Assembly: GCA_003509065.1 (NCBI GenBank)
Contig: DODG01000245.1
Coordinates: forward strand, 1-5,549
DNA from: Acidobacteriota bacterium
GTDB lineage: Bacteria; Acidobacteriota; Vicinamibacteria; Vicinamibacterales; UBA823
DNA: 5,549 bases
Direction: 5' to 3'
In this document: positions 1 to 5,549 of the stretch, one piece after another
Layout of the letters: each line of letters opens with the position of its first letter
Numbering within the stretch: position 1 is the first letter of the stretch
Made by a program: the position numbers and the translations under genes
Notes under the pieces: model-generated
Database searches by the model: none
The model's input: the letters and a program-made list of their open reading frames with translations, nothing else
What the model was told of the DNA's origin: nothing

Positions 1-1338
1 GTCCCAGCAGGATCAACCGAAAACACCCGCTTCGATCAAAATGCCAGTCTGCAGGGCGTATCCAAATGGTACGGATACATCGATCAGCCAGAAAGAGTAC
101 CCGAGTTCATGCGTAGGGCATTCACAATGTTACGATCCGGCCGTCCAGGCCCGGTAGTCCTCGGCATTCCAAATGCCTCTGCTACCTACGATGAAACGCA
201 AGATCCTTACATATCTCCTAAAGGATGGCGGAGCCTCCCAGACCCCGTTGACGTAAAAATAGCTGCCGATGCGCTAGAGTCATCAAATAATCCGGTGCTC
301 TTCGTAGGTGAGGGTGTACTTTACTCAGAAGCGACGGAGGAGTTGAAAGCCTTTGCAGAGAAAGCCAACCTACCAGTAGTTACAACATTGAAGGCAAAAG
401 GAGCTTTTCCCGAAAATCACCCCTTGTCGGTAGGTGTTCGTGGGGATCATGTCCTGAAATACATGAATGATGCCGATCTCATTTTCGCTGTTGGAGCAAG
501 CATATCTCCAGGACGGTTCGGACACGGCATACCAGACGCGACGAACAAAAAGATTATCCAGTGCAATATTGACGAATACGATATAAACCGAATGTACCCG
601 ACTACCCATGCGGTCATCGGTGACGCCAAGGCAACTCTACAATCTCTCGTTGAGGAATTAGGGAACGGTTCCAATGAGCAAAGAGATCGAATAGAAAAGG
701 AAATCGCGTCAACTACAGACCAGGCAATGGCTCAATATCACGAAGTGTTTACCTCAGACGCTAAACCGATAAATCCATATCGTGTATACGGTGATCTAAT
801 GAAGGTTCTTGATCGAAACAATTCATTTGTTACGCATGAATCCGGGAATACACGAGATCAACTTAGCACCGTTTACGAGACACTTATCCCAAGAGGATTT
901 CTAGGATGGGGTAACGTTTCGTCGCTGGGATTTAGCTTCCCTGCAGTAACAGCGGCGAAATTAGCGCATCCCGACCGACAGTGTGTAGCTGTAATCGGAG
1001 ATGCAGCGCTCAGCTACATGCTGGGTAATTTCGAAGTACTCACCCGTGAACAAATAGGACTAACAATAGTTCATATCAATAATGGTGGTTTCTCAGGCTA
1101 TGGTCCTGGGTTCTGGGGTGAAGGGCACGACCCTTTCACGCACGATGTTCTCGGACCGGAGGCGATAAACATGACCGCCGCAATAAAGGAAATCGGATGG
1201 AAAACCGAAAAAGTGACCGAACCATCAGAAGTTGCTCCTGCTCTCGAGAGAGCTCTAGCTGCCAATGAGTCTAATCAGTCAGCATACATAGAGGTCATCG
1301 CCAGCCAGTACCCGCTGTACGGTGACTGGGCTGGGTAG
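1..1338 (+). CDS. ThDP-dependent enzyme, acetolactate synthase-like superfamily (5' partial)
   Basis: The frame is open from base 1, so the ATG at 109 is an internal Met; 445 residues are visible and roughly 100-130 N-terminal ones are missing. Visible residues 1-60 end the PYR domain (SGRPGPVVLGIP is the usual closing motif). Residues about 80-215 form the central domain, and about 255-430 the PP domain. The ThDP/Mg site is GDA at 333-335 with paired Asn at 360-361, the classic GDG-to-NN spacing; GDA in place of GDG is, from memory, common in 'thiamine pyrophosphate-requiring protein' paralogues. The catalytic Glu lies in the missing part. At the place where acetolactate synthases carry RFDDR, this protein has RFGHG, so true acetolactate synthase activity is unlikely. 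Family knowledge predicts decarboxylation or carboligation of a 2-oxo acid or acyl-CoA in the cytoplasm; the substrate cannot be read. It is convergent with the next gene. Confidence 0.93.
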   Translation, partial: VPAGSTENTRFDQNASLQGVSKWYGYIDQPERVPEFMRRAFTMLRSGRPGPVVLGIPNASATYDETQDPYISPKGWRSLPDPVDVKIAADALESSNNPVLFVGEGVLYSEATEELKAFAEKANLPVVTTLKAKGAFPENHPLSVGVRGDHVLKYMNDADLIFAVGASISPGRFGHGIPDATNKKIIQCNIDEYDINRMYPTTHAVIGDAKATLQSLVEELGNGSNEQRDRIEKEIASTTDQAMAQYHEVFTSDAKPINPYRVYGDLMKVLDRNNSFVTHESGNTRDQLSTVYETLIPRGFLGWGNVSSLGFSFPAVTAAKLAHPDRQCVAVIGDAALSYMLGNFEVLTREQIGLTIVHINNGGFSGYGPGFWGEGHDPFTHDVLGPEAINMTAAIKEIGWKTEKVTEPSEVAPALERALAANESNQSAYIEVIASQYPLYGDWAG

Positions 1339-1369
1339 TCGGATAAAACATCACTTAATCTCAACCATT

Positions 1370-1429
1370 AAATTCCACTAGCCCACACTCTATATAAATA
1401 CAGATTATTGAATGTGGCTAGTGGAATTT
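1370..1429. terminator. Imperfect inverted repeat between convergent genes, possible bidirectional terminator
   Basis: Fourteen bases at 1370-1383 (AAATTCCACTAGCC) are exactly complementary to 1416-1429. Pairing continues inward through ACA/TGT after one bulged C, leaving an AT-rich loop of about 20-25 bases. It lies 31 bases after the ThDP gene's stop and 11 bases beyond the stop of the opposing gene, where a shared terminator is expected. The U tracts are poor on both strands and the loop is long, so it is not a textbook intrinsic terminator; an mRNA-end stabilising hairpin is an alternative. Confidence 0.5.
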
Positions 1430-1440
1430 CAATTAATCGG

Positions 1441-2190
1441 TCAGAATTCTCCAGGAACCCAACCTCTTGCCCATTCCTTCCAATATTCTCGTTCAATGTG
1501 GCCGGGCTCACGAAATCTAGGTATTCCGTACGGGTAAAAATCCATTAAAACGCCGGAACCCAGGCTAATTGCATCTACGGTGACCTCGTATGGTTTGGAT
1601 GCCAGGATTACATTGATAGGTTCACAATTTTGAACCGTCATGTGAATACCATTGAAGGTAATGGCAGGCATTTGACCCTTCCTAACAGCCTGCAAAAGCA
1701 CGCTTGCATCACGATCATCCCGTACTGGAATTCGAACCGTAAAATCACTGGGCGTAGTTTTTAATTGCAATGCCATGGAAGGCCAACCGGAAGAAAGGCA
1801 GGAGTTTCCTCGAGTGCGGATTTCGCGTTCAACCTTTACTCCAGGATTAACCGATATTACAGCCGGGCCAACCAATGTCATCATCCCACCAAAATCAGCG
1901 CTCAACGCTATAGTCCCGTCCACCTGAACATACTCAGGCCTTGCTGTCGCACTTGATTGACGGGTGAATAGCCCACGTACCTTTGTCGCTGGATGGTAGC
2001 TGACTCGGTTAATCGTCAATATAACCTTGCCATCATCTTTCTTTCCTTCGGCCTTATACGATGTGACAACAACGTGATCAGGATCGACAATGACGCGACT
2101 TATTATCAAAAAGGCTGCGAAAATAAAAAAGCCACCGAGGACAATGGCAAGACCAGTAAGAAACGGATAACGTGATACTGCCCTAATCAA
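1441..2190 (-). CDS. Hypothetical membrane-anchored exported protein
   Basis: I do not recognise this protein. The open frame reaches a TTG at 2262, just one codon after an in-frame TAG, but that TTG has no ribosome binding site. I prefer the TTG at 2190, preceded by GGAG (2205-2202) with an 11-base gap; this gives 249 residues. From that start there is a short basic N-terminus (R3, R7) and then one hydrophobic segment at about residues 10-31 without an obvious signal-peptidase site, so a signal anchor with the remaining 215 residues outside the membrane is likely. The outer part is rich in alternating hydrophobic/polar stretches that suggest beta strands, has two Cys (about 131 and 189) that could form a disulfide, and ends in a Trp/Tyr-rich tail (EYWKEWARGW). 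It is convergent with the ThDP gene and divergent from the VOC gene, so it is probably its own transcript. Function unknown. Confidence 0.75.
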   Translation of the reverse strand: MIRAVSRYPFLTGLAIVLGGFFIFAAFLIISRVIVDPDHVVVTSYKAEGKKDDGKVILTINRVSYHPATKVRGLFTRQSSATARPEYVQVDGTIALSADFGGMMTLVGPAVISVNPGVKVEREIRTRGNSCLSSGWPSMALQLKTTPSDFTVRIPVRDDRDASVLLQAVRKGQMPAITFNGIHMTVQNCEPINVILASKPYEVTVDAISLGSGVLMDFYPYGIPRFREPGHIEREYWKEWARGWVPGEF

Positions 2191-2271
2191 AAGTAATGGG
2201 ACTCCAAGAGATGGTAGATAATCCACCTGTTTTCTTAGTAAACAAAACCACTGCACATCCAAGTGCTAGCC

Positions 2272-2277
2272 ATAATA
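2272..2277 (-). promoter_or_regulatory. Possible -10 box (TATTAT) for the exported-protein gene
   Basis: TATTAT on the minus strand matches the sigma70 -10 consensus at five of six bases. I could not find a good -35 hexamer 16-18 bases upstream, so the call is weak. If real, transcription would begin near 2265, which would leave the TTG at 2262 with almost no leader and agrees better with the start at 2190. Confidence 0.25.
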
Positions 2278-2280
2278 ATC

Positions 2281-2299
2281 ATCAGAAAGATATTCTGAT
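2281..2299. promoter_or_regulatory. 7-5-7 inverted repeat in the divergent spacer, candidate operator
   Basis: ATCAGAA (2281-2287) and TTCTGAT (2293-2299) are perfect inverted copies separated by AGATA. The spacing suits a dimeric helix-turn-helix regulator. The site lies in the 126-198 base spacer between two divergent genes and directly next to the possible TATTAT box, so it could control the minus-strand gene, the VOC gene or both. No regulator gene is in the window. As RNA it could form only a weak AT-rich hairpin, so an operator is the better reading. Confidence 0.4.
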
Positions 2300-2388
2300 C
2301 TCATAAAGCTAGATAGGCAAACTGAAGTTAAAGCGATTTTCAGCTAGAAAAACCCTCGGCAAATTCCATAACTAAAAGCGAGTTAATC

Positions 2389-2820
2389 ATGGTTAACAGT
2401 TACACTCATACCAGTTTCACTGTAAGCAATATTGAAAAGTCCATAGCCTTTTACGTTGATCAACTCGGACTCACATTAACTAGACGATGGGAACGTAAAG
2501 GTCCTGAAATACAAGCGCTCACAGGTGTCGTCGGTGCACGATTATCGATGGCCTTGGTGGAATGTGCGGATTTCAAACTGGAGTTAATCCAGTATGTTGA
2601 AGGTGCTGGTGAAATTTTGGATCCCGTCATAAACAATGTTGGGGCAGCGCATATTGCGTTCGAAGTGAGTGATGTAGACGTATTCTGTGAGCGTTTAGTT
2701 GACAATGGCATAAGCCTTTACGGGATCCCTTCCACACTTCCACCCCCAAAAGTCCGAGGTGTATACATCAGCGACCCAGACGGTATAACTATAGAGCTTT
2801 CCGAGCCCCGCATGGATTAA
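2389..2820 (+). CDS. VOC superfamily metalloprotein (glyoxalase/epimerase/dioxygenase fold)
   Basis: The 143-residue product is a typical length for a single vicinal-oxygen-chelate (VOC) protein, with the two beta-alpha-beta-beta-beta modules at about residues 4-70 and 85-138. The four expected metal ligands are all visible: His7 (YTHTSFTV), Glu65 (LELIQY), His88 (AAHIAFEV) and Glu136 (ITIELSEP). The YISDPDGITIEL ending is a family hallmark. The His/Glu/His/Glu set matches glyoxalase I-type enzymes; methylmalonyl-CoA epimerase-like and lyase activities use nearly the same scaffold, so the reaction is not assignable. It should be cytoplasmic. The ATG is preceded by a weak GCGAG six bases away or less. 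It stands alone on the + strand, divergent from the exported-protein gene and tail to tail with the SDR gene, 10 bases apart. Confidence 0.93.
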   Translation: MVNSYTHTSFTVSNIEKSIAFYVDQLGLTLTRRWERKGPEIQALTGVVGARLSMALVECADFKLELIQYVEGAGEILDPVINNVGAAHIAFEVSDVDVFCERLVDNGISLYGIPSTLPPPKVRGVYISDPDGITIELSEPRMD

Positions 2821-2830
2821 AATCGTGTCC

Positions 2831-3583
2831 CTAACGAGCGGTGAAGCCACCGTCGATCACAAGTTCTGAACCGGTGACCCACGATGATTCATCAGAAGCA
2901 AGGTAAAGAGCGCCGTAAGCGATATCTTCTGGCTGGCCTACCCTGCCAATAGGATGTGACGCATCAGCCTTTTTTCGAGCAACGGGATCTGACATCGTGG
3001 CAACGGTGAGATCCGTCTCCACTCCACCTGGGTGTATCGAATTAGCTCGAATACCATATTCACCCAACTGAACGGCGAGATACTTTGTGAAGATCCTTAC
3101 AGCCCCTTTTGATCCAGCGTAAGCCGCGTTAGCAGAGATACCCACGAGACCCGATATCGAAGACATGTTAACAATCGAGCCGCCCCGCTGCGTTTTCATT
3201 GGTCCAACAACTGATTTTGCGCCCAAAAATACTCCGGTGGCATTCACCGCCATAATGTCTTCCCAATCACCCAATGTCACCTCATCAAATGAACTGCGAC
3301 TCCTCTGTATGCCTGCGTTGTTAACTAACACGTCTATCCGCCCATGGGCATCTAGGGTAGCCGCAACCGCGTTCTCCCATTGCTTTGGGTCAGTCACATC
3401 TAAAGGCACACATATAGCATTACCGTCATTTCCTTGAATTCTCTCCGCTGTTTCATTGCATAGCTCATTACGCACGTCTCCCAAAACCACACAACAGCCT
3501 TCCCTAGCAAACAGAGCAGCGGTCGCAGCCCCAATGCCCCGAGCAGCGCCGGAGATAAGGGCAACCTTGCCTTTCAGCCTCAT
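2831..3583 (-). CDS. Classical short-chain dehydrogenase/reductase (SDR)
   Basis: The 250 residues form a complete classical SDR with a Rossmann fold. Visible motifs: cofactor loop GAARGIG at 12-18, Asp36 at the end of beta2 (pointing to NAD(H) rather than NADP(H)), LDV at 61-63, NNAG at 88-91, catalytic Asn114, Ser142, Tyr155 and Lys159 (YAGSK), PGGVETD at 185-191, and the usual closing segment [15 protein letters not shown] ([15 protein letters not shown]). The product would interconvert an alcohol and a ketone in the cytoplasm; the substrate is not readable, and family names such as 3-oxoacyl-ACP reductase or glucose dehydrogenase would be over-calls. The ATG has AAAGG nine bases upstream. 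It begins 36 bases after permease C's stop with no terminator or promoter seen between, so it is the likely third gene of the transporter operon and may act on the imported solute. Confidence 0.95.
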   Translation of the reverse strand: MRLKGKVALISGAARGIGAATAALFAREGCCVVLGDVRNELCNETAERIQGNDGNAICVPLDVTDPKQWENAVAATLDAHGRIDVLVNNAGIQRSRSSFDEVTLGDWEDIMAVNATGVFLGAKSVVGPMKTQRGGSIVNMSSISGLVGISANAAYAGSKGAVRIFTKYLAVQLGEYGIRANSIHPGGVETDLTVATMSDPVARKKADASHPIGRVGQPEDIAYGALYLASDESSWVTGSELVIDGGFTAR

Positions 3584-3619
3584 ATCATCAAACCTTTATC
3601 TGAAACCAACCAACGTTGC

Positions 3620-4522
3620 TCATTGCGTAAGTTGACGTAATTTGGGATCGAGTTCATCCCGCAACCAGTCGCCCAAAAAGTTGAACGCCAACACGGTCAA
3701 CAATATGGCGATACCAGGGAAAAACGCCATCCACCATCCGGTCGTAAGATAGTTTCTGCCGTCAGAGATCATAGCGCCCCACGTAGGTGTAGGGCCCGGA
3801 ACTCCAACGCCGAGAAATGTGAGTATTGACTCGGTAAGAATTACTGTGCCAACTGTCAACGTTGCAATTACCAAAAATGTAGAAAATACTCCAGGCAGAA
3901 TATGTTTGTACATAATCCTCACATTAGAAGCACCGGAGGATCTGGCAAACGCAACGTAATCCGTTGTCTTCAGTTGTAGTGTTTCAGCTCGAATCTGACG
4001 CGCGAACCCTGTCCAAAAAAACAGTACTAGCAGGACCACGACAATGTTTAAAGAGTTCCCAAGAATCACCGCGACCACAAGTGCAACCAGAATAAATGGA
4101 ACAGCCAAAGTGATATCAACTAAGCGCATCAACGCCTCATCTATATTCCCTCCAAAATACCCCGATATGATCCCTATTATCGTGCCCATTGCTCCGCTTA
4201 GGACCAAAACAATTACTCCCACAAGAAGGGAAATCCTTGTCCCGTATATGATGCGGGCGAGGACGTCACGACCAAGATGATCTGTACCGAGGATGAATTT
4301 CGAGCTACCCGTCGATTGCCACATCGGGGCAGTCTCGTTATCGTCAAGACTGCCGGCCCGCTCAGGATCATGCGAAGTCAGATTTTGAGCAAATATCGCA
4401 GAAAACAGAAGTACTACAATGATCAATACAGGTATAACTGGATACCTTCGAAACCACCGGTAGCCTGATCTAAGTCGACCGATAGATTCATCGTTTACTG
4501 TCGTTGTTGATTCAGTAATCAG
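3620..4522 (-). CDS. ABC transporter permease, DppC/OppC family (non-ATG start)
   Basis: This is an inner-membrane permease of a dipeptide/oligopeptide/nickel-type importer, the partner of the permease encoded just upstream. Numbered from a CTG at 4522 (300 residues, normal for the family), it shows TM1 at about 28-45, the DppC hallmark LGTDHLGRDVLARI at 78-91, further membrane segments, the EAA coupling loop at about 188-212 (DYVAFARSSGAS...HILPG) that contacts the ATPase, and the WGAMI segment near the C-terminus. The only ATG/GTG/TTG start is TTG at 4426, but that cuts TM1 and removes the basic segment RWFRRYP, and has no nearby ribosome binding site. GAGG at 4536-4533 lies 10 bases before CTG 4522; ATT at 4519 is the other option. 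Gene identity is firm, the start is not. Imported solute unknown. Confidence 0.92.
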   Translation of the reverse strand: MITESTTTVNDESIGRLRSGYRWFRRYPVIPVLIIVVLLFSAIFAQNLTSHDPERAGSLDDNETAPMWQSTGSSKFILGTDHLGRDVLARIIYGTRISLLVGVIVLVLSGAMGTIIGIISGYFGGNIDEALMRLVDITLAVPFILVALVVAVILGNSLNIVVVLLVLFFWTGFARQIRAETLQLKTTDYVAFARSSGASNVRIMYKHILPGVFSTFLVIATLTVGTVILTESILTFLGVGVPGPTPTWGAMISDGRNYLTTGWWMAFFPGIAILLTVLAFNFLGDWLRDELDPKLRQLTQ

Positions 4523-4532
4523 AGTAATACAA

Positions 4533-4536
4533 CCTC
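4533..4536 (-). promoter_or_regulatory. Ribosome binding site deciding permease C's start
   Basis: GAGG on the minus strand begins two bases after permease B's TAG stop. It is 10 bases before CTG 4522 and 13 before ATT 4519, and it is the only Shine-Dalgarno-like sequence near the 5' end of permease C. Its place argues that translation starts well upstream of TTG 4426. Confidence 0.45.
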
Positions 4537-4537
4537 G

Positions 4538-5455
4538 CTAATTGAGTCTGATACGCGGGTCGACAATAGCGTAAAGCACATCTGTCAGGAGATTTACACT
4601 CAGGTAAATAACTGTGACGAGAAGTACAACCCCAGTCAAAACTGGAAAATCATTGTTGTAAACCGCCTGCACTGCGAGCCTACCCAGACCAGGCCAGGAA
4701 AACACCGTTTCTGTGATAACCGTACCGGTCATAAGCCCGCCAAGCAGCAATCCGGAAAACGTCAAAGGAGCAATAATCGCATTCCTTAGTGCATGTTTCC
4801 AAATAATCCAATTATTACCAACTCCTTTCGCCCGAGCCATTTTGATGTATTCGGAGTCAAGGACCTCAAGCATCGCCGAACGGGTCAAACGCAGCATTCC
4901 GGATGCAGCACCCCATCCGAGAGTCACCGCAGGAAGCACAAAATGAGTCCAGTCTCCCTTCCTGCCAGACGGTAACCAATTAAGCATTACAGCAAATAAC
5001 AAAACCATCATGACACCAAGCCAATAGGGCGGCAGGGCCTGACCAAGAAGCGCCCAGCTGCGCCCCACGTAATCCAAAATAGTACCTCGTTTAATCGCTG
5101 ACATGACACCAAGAGGCAACCCCACAACAATCGCGATAAGAAAGGAACCCACAGTCAATTGAAGTGTCGCAGGAATCCGCTCCTGAATGACAAGGCGTGC
5201 GTTCACGTGGTCTCGGAGTGACGTTCCAAAGTCACCTCGTAACGCGTTTCCCGCCCAAATGCCGTACTGAACTATGAATGGTTTATCCAGTCCATATTCC
5301 TCTCCCCAAAGATCCCAGTCTGCCTGAGAGGTGTACTCGGTAAGAAAAATATGTCGCGGATCTCCAGCAGCTCGGGACAGTCCGAAAACGACGATACTAG
5401 TAACAAACAGGACTATTACGGAATACACAAGGCGACGTGCTATGTACTTAACCAA
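4538..5455 (-). CDS. ABC transporter permease, DppB/OppB family
   Basis: The 305-residue product is a full-length inner-membrane permease of a dipeptide/oligopeptide-type importer. It opens with the family's short basic N-terminus and TM1 (about 9-28, MVKYIARRLVYSV), then a long external loop with the familiar GLDKPFIVQY and GDFGTSL segments (55-80). TM segments follow at about 98-120, 132-160, 172-190, 230-255 and 273-297, with the EAA coupling loop at 202-228 (EYIKMARAKG...HALRNA) and the closing VDPRIR. The start is a TTG immediately after an in-frame TAA, well supported by AGGAG nine bases upstream. It is the first gene of the operon and sits directly ahead of its permease partner. No ATPase or solute-binding protein gene is visible, so those must lie elsewhere or beyond the window. 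Confidence 0.95.
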   Translation of the reverse strand: MVKYIARRLVYSVIVLFVTSIVVFGLSRAAGDPRHIFLTEYTSQADWDLWGEEYGLDKPFIVQYGIWAGNALRGDFGTSLRDHVNARLVIQERIPATLQLTVGSFLIAIVVGLPLGVMSAIKRGTILDYVGRSWALLGQALPPYWLGVMMVLLFAVMLNWLPSGRKGDWTHFVLPAVTLGWGAASGMLRLTRSAMLEVLDSEYIKMARAKGVGNNWIIWKHALRNAIIAPLTFSGLLLGGLMTGTVITETVFSWPGLGRLAVQAVYNNDFPVLTGVVLLVTVIYLSVNLLTDVLYAIVDPRIRLN

Positions 5456-5464
5456 TTAACATCG

Positions 5465-5469
5465 CTCCT
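5465..5469 (-). promoter_or_regulatory. Ribosome binding site for permease B
   Basis: AGGAG on the minus strand ends nine bases before TTG 5455. An ATG at 5462 is closer to it, only two bases away, but that frame closes after four codons. The site therefore fixes the TTG as permease B's start. Confidence 0.75.
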
Positions 5470-5491
5470 GAGTTACTTCGAGAGCATGGAG

Positions 5492-5510
5492 GAGATCTAA
5501 TTATGATCTC
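5492..5510. promoter_or_regulatory. GAGATC-N7-GATCTC inverted repeat, candidate operator of the permease operon
   Basis: GAGATC (5492-5497) and GATCTC (5505-5510) are perfect inverted copies around TAATTAT. The repeat begins two bases after the predicted -10 box and spans roughly -4 to +15 relative to the expected transcription start. A dimeric repressor bound there would block initiation, so substrate-induced control of the transporter operon is a reasonable inference. A weak hairpin at the mRNA 5' end is the alternative. The regulator is not encoded in the window. Confidence 0.45.
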
Positions 5511-5512
5511 AA

Positions 5513-5540
5513 ATTCTACGCACTGATTAATAGAGGTCAA
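5513..5540 (-). promoter_or_regulatory. Sigma70-like promoter of the permease-permease-SDR operon
   Basis: On the minus strand TTGACC (5540-5535) and TAGAAT (5518-5513) each match the consensus at five of six bases and are 16 bases apart, one short of optimal. Transcription would start near 5506, giving a leader of about 50 bases before permease B's TTG. This marks permease B as first gene of the unit and implies that the missing transporter subunits are transcribed separately. Confidence 0.55.
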
Positions 5541-5549
5541 TCAACACAG

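Noticed and set aside
109..111. ATG at 109 as the start of the ThDP enzyme
   Set aside because: The frame is open to base 1 and the upstream residues (for example YGYIDQPERVPEF) fit the end of a PYR domain, so the gene is cut by the window edge.
447..674. Minus-strand open frame inside the ThDP gene
   Set aside because: It is a shadow of the ThDP coding frame, with no ribosome binding site or family similarity; the same holds for the other overlapping frames in the window.
2839..2852. CGGTG-AAGC-CACCG hairpin just after the VOC stop, as a terminator
   Set aside because: Only five base pairs, no T run, and it lies within the SDR codons for the conserved C-terminal GGFTAR segment.
3588..3623. 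Eleven-residue ORF on the minus strand with an ATGA overlap at permease C's stop, bridging to the SDR gene
   Set aside because: No ribosome binding site and no recognisable peptide; translational coupling is conceivable but cannot be supported from this sequence alone.
4538..4540. Programmed TAG readthrough joining the two permeases
   Set aside because: Separate B and C permeases are the family norm, GAGG directly follows the stop, and the following residues look like an independent N-terminus.
5448..5462. Four-codon ORF (ATG TTA ATT GGT TAA) overlapping permease B's start
   Set aside because: The ATG is only two bases from AGGAG, too close for normal initiation; the TTG at the proper distance opens a conserved permease N-terminus.

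Overview
The window is a stretch of bacterial chromosome with a moderate base composition, a little under half G+C by eye. It carries six protein genes packed in alternating orientations. All recognisable products are small-molecule uptake or catabolic proteins: a thiamine-diphosphate (ThDP) enzyme, a VOC/glyoxalase-fold protein, a short-chain dehydrogenase, and two dipeptide/oligopeptide-type ABC permeases. This mix suggests a free-living heterotroph with many broad-specificity oxidative enzymes, of the kind found in marine or soil Alphaproteobacteria and Chloroflexi (SAR202-like). No RNA gene or phylogenetic marker is present, so the taxonomy is a guess.

Left part (1-1440): the last 445 residues of a ThDP-dependent enzyme run in from the left edge on the + strand. 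An imperfect inverted repeat follows (1370-1429), sitting between this gene and the next, convergent one. Middle left (1441-2388): a minus-strand gene encodes an unrecognised membrane-anchored, probably exported protein. It is divergent from a + strand VOC-fold protein (2389-2820), and the spacer between them holds a 7-5-7 inverted repeat.

Right part (2831-5540): a minus-strand transcription unit reads permease B (DppB/OppB type), then permease C (DppC/OppC type), then a classical SDR oxidoreductase. A sigma70-like promoter can be read at 5540-5513 (TTGACC, 16-nt spacer, TAGAAT). A GAGATC-N7-GATCTC inverted repeat covers the predicted transcription start, the usual position for a repressor site. 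The unit ends tail to tail with the VOC gene, 10 bases apart, with no clear terminator.

Working model (inference): the operon imports a peptide-like or other small organic solute and oxidises it or a derivative, with the VOC and ThDP enzymes as possible further steps. The solute-binding protein and the ATPase subunits needed for a working transporter are not in the window. The most unusual points are the missing conventional start codon of permease C, which is in the same frame as permease B's stop codon, and the unrecognised exported protein. I see no mobile element, CRISPR array, RNA gene or clearly new multi-gene system.
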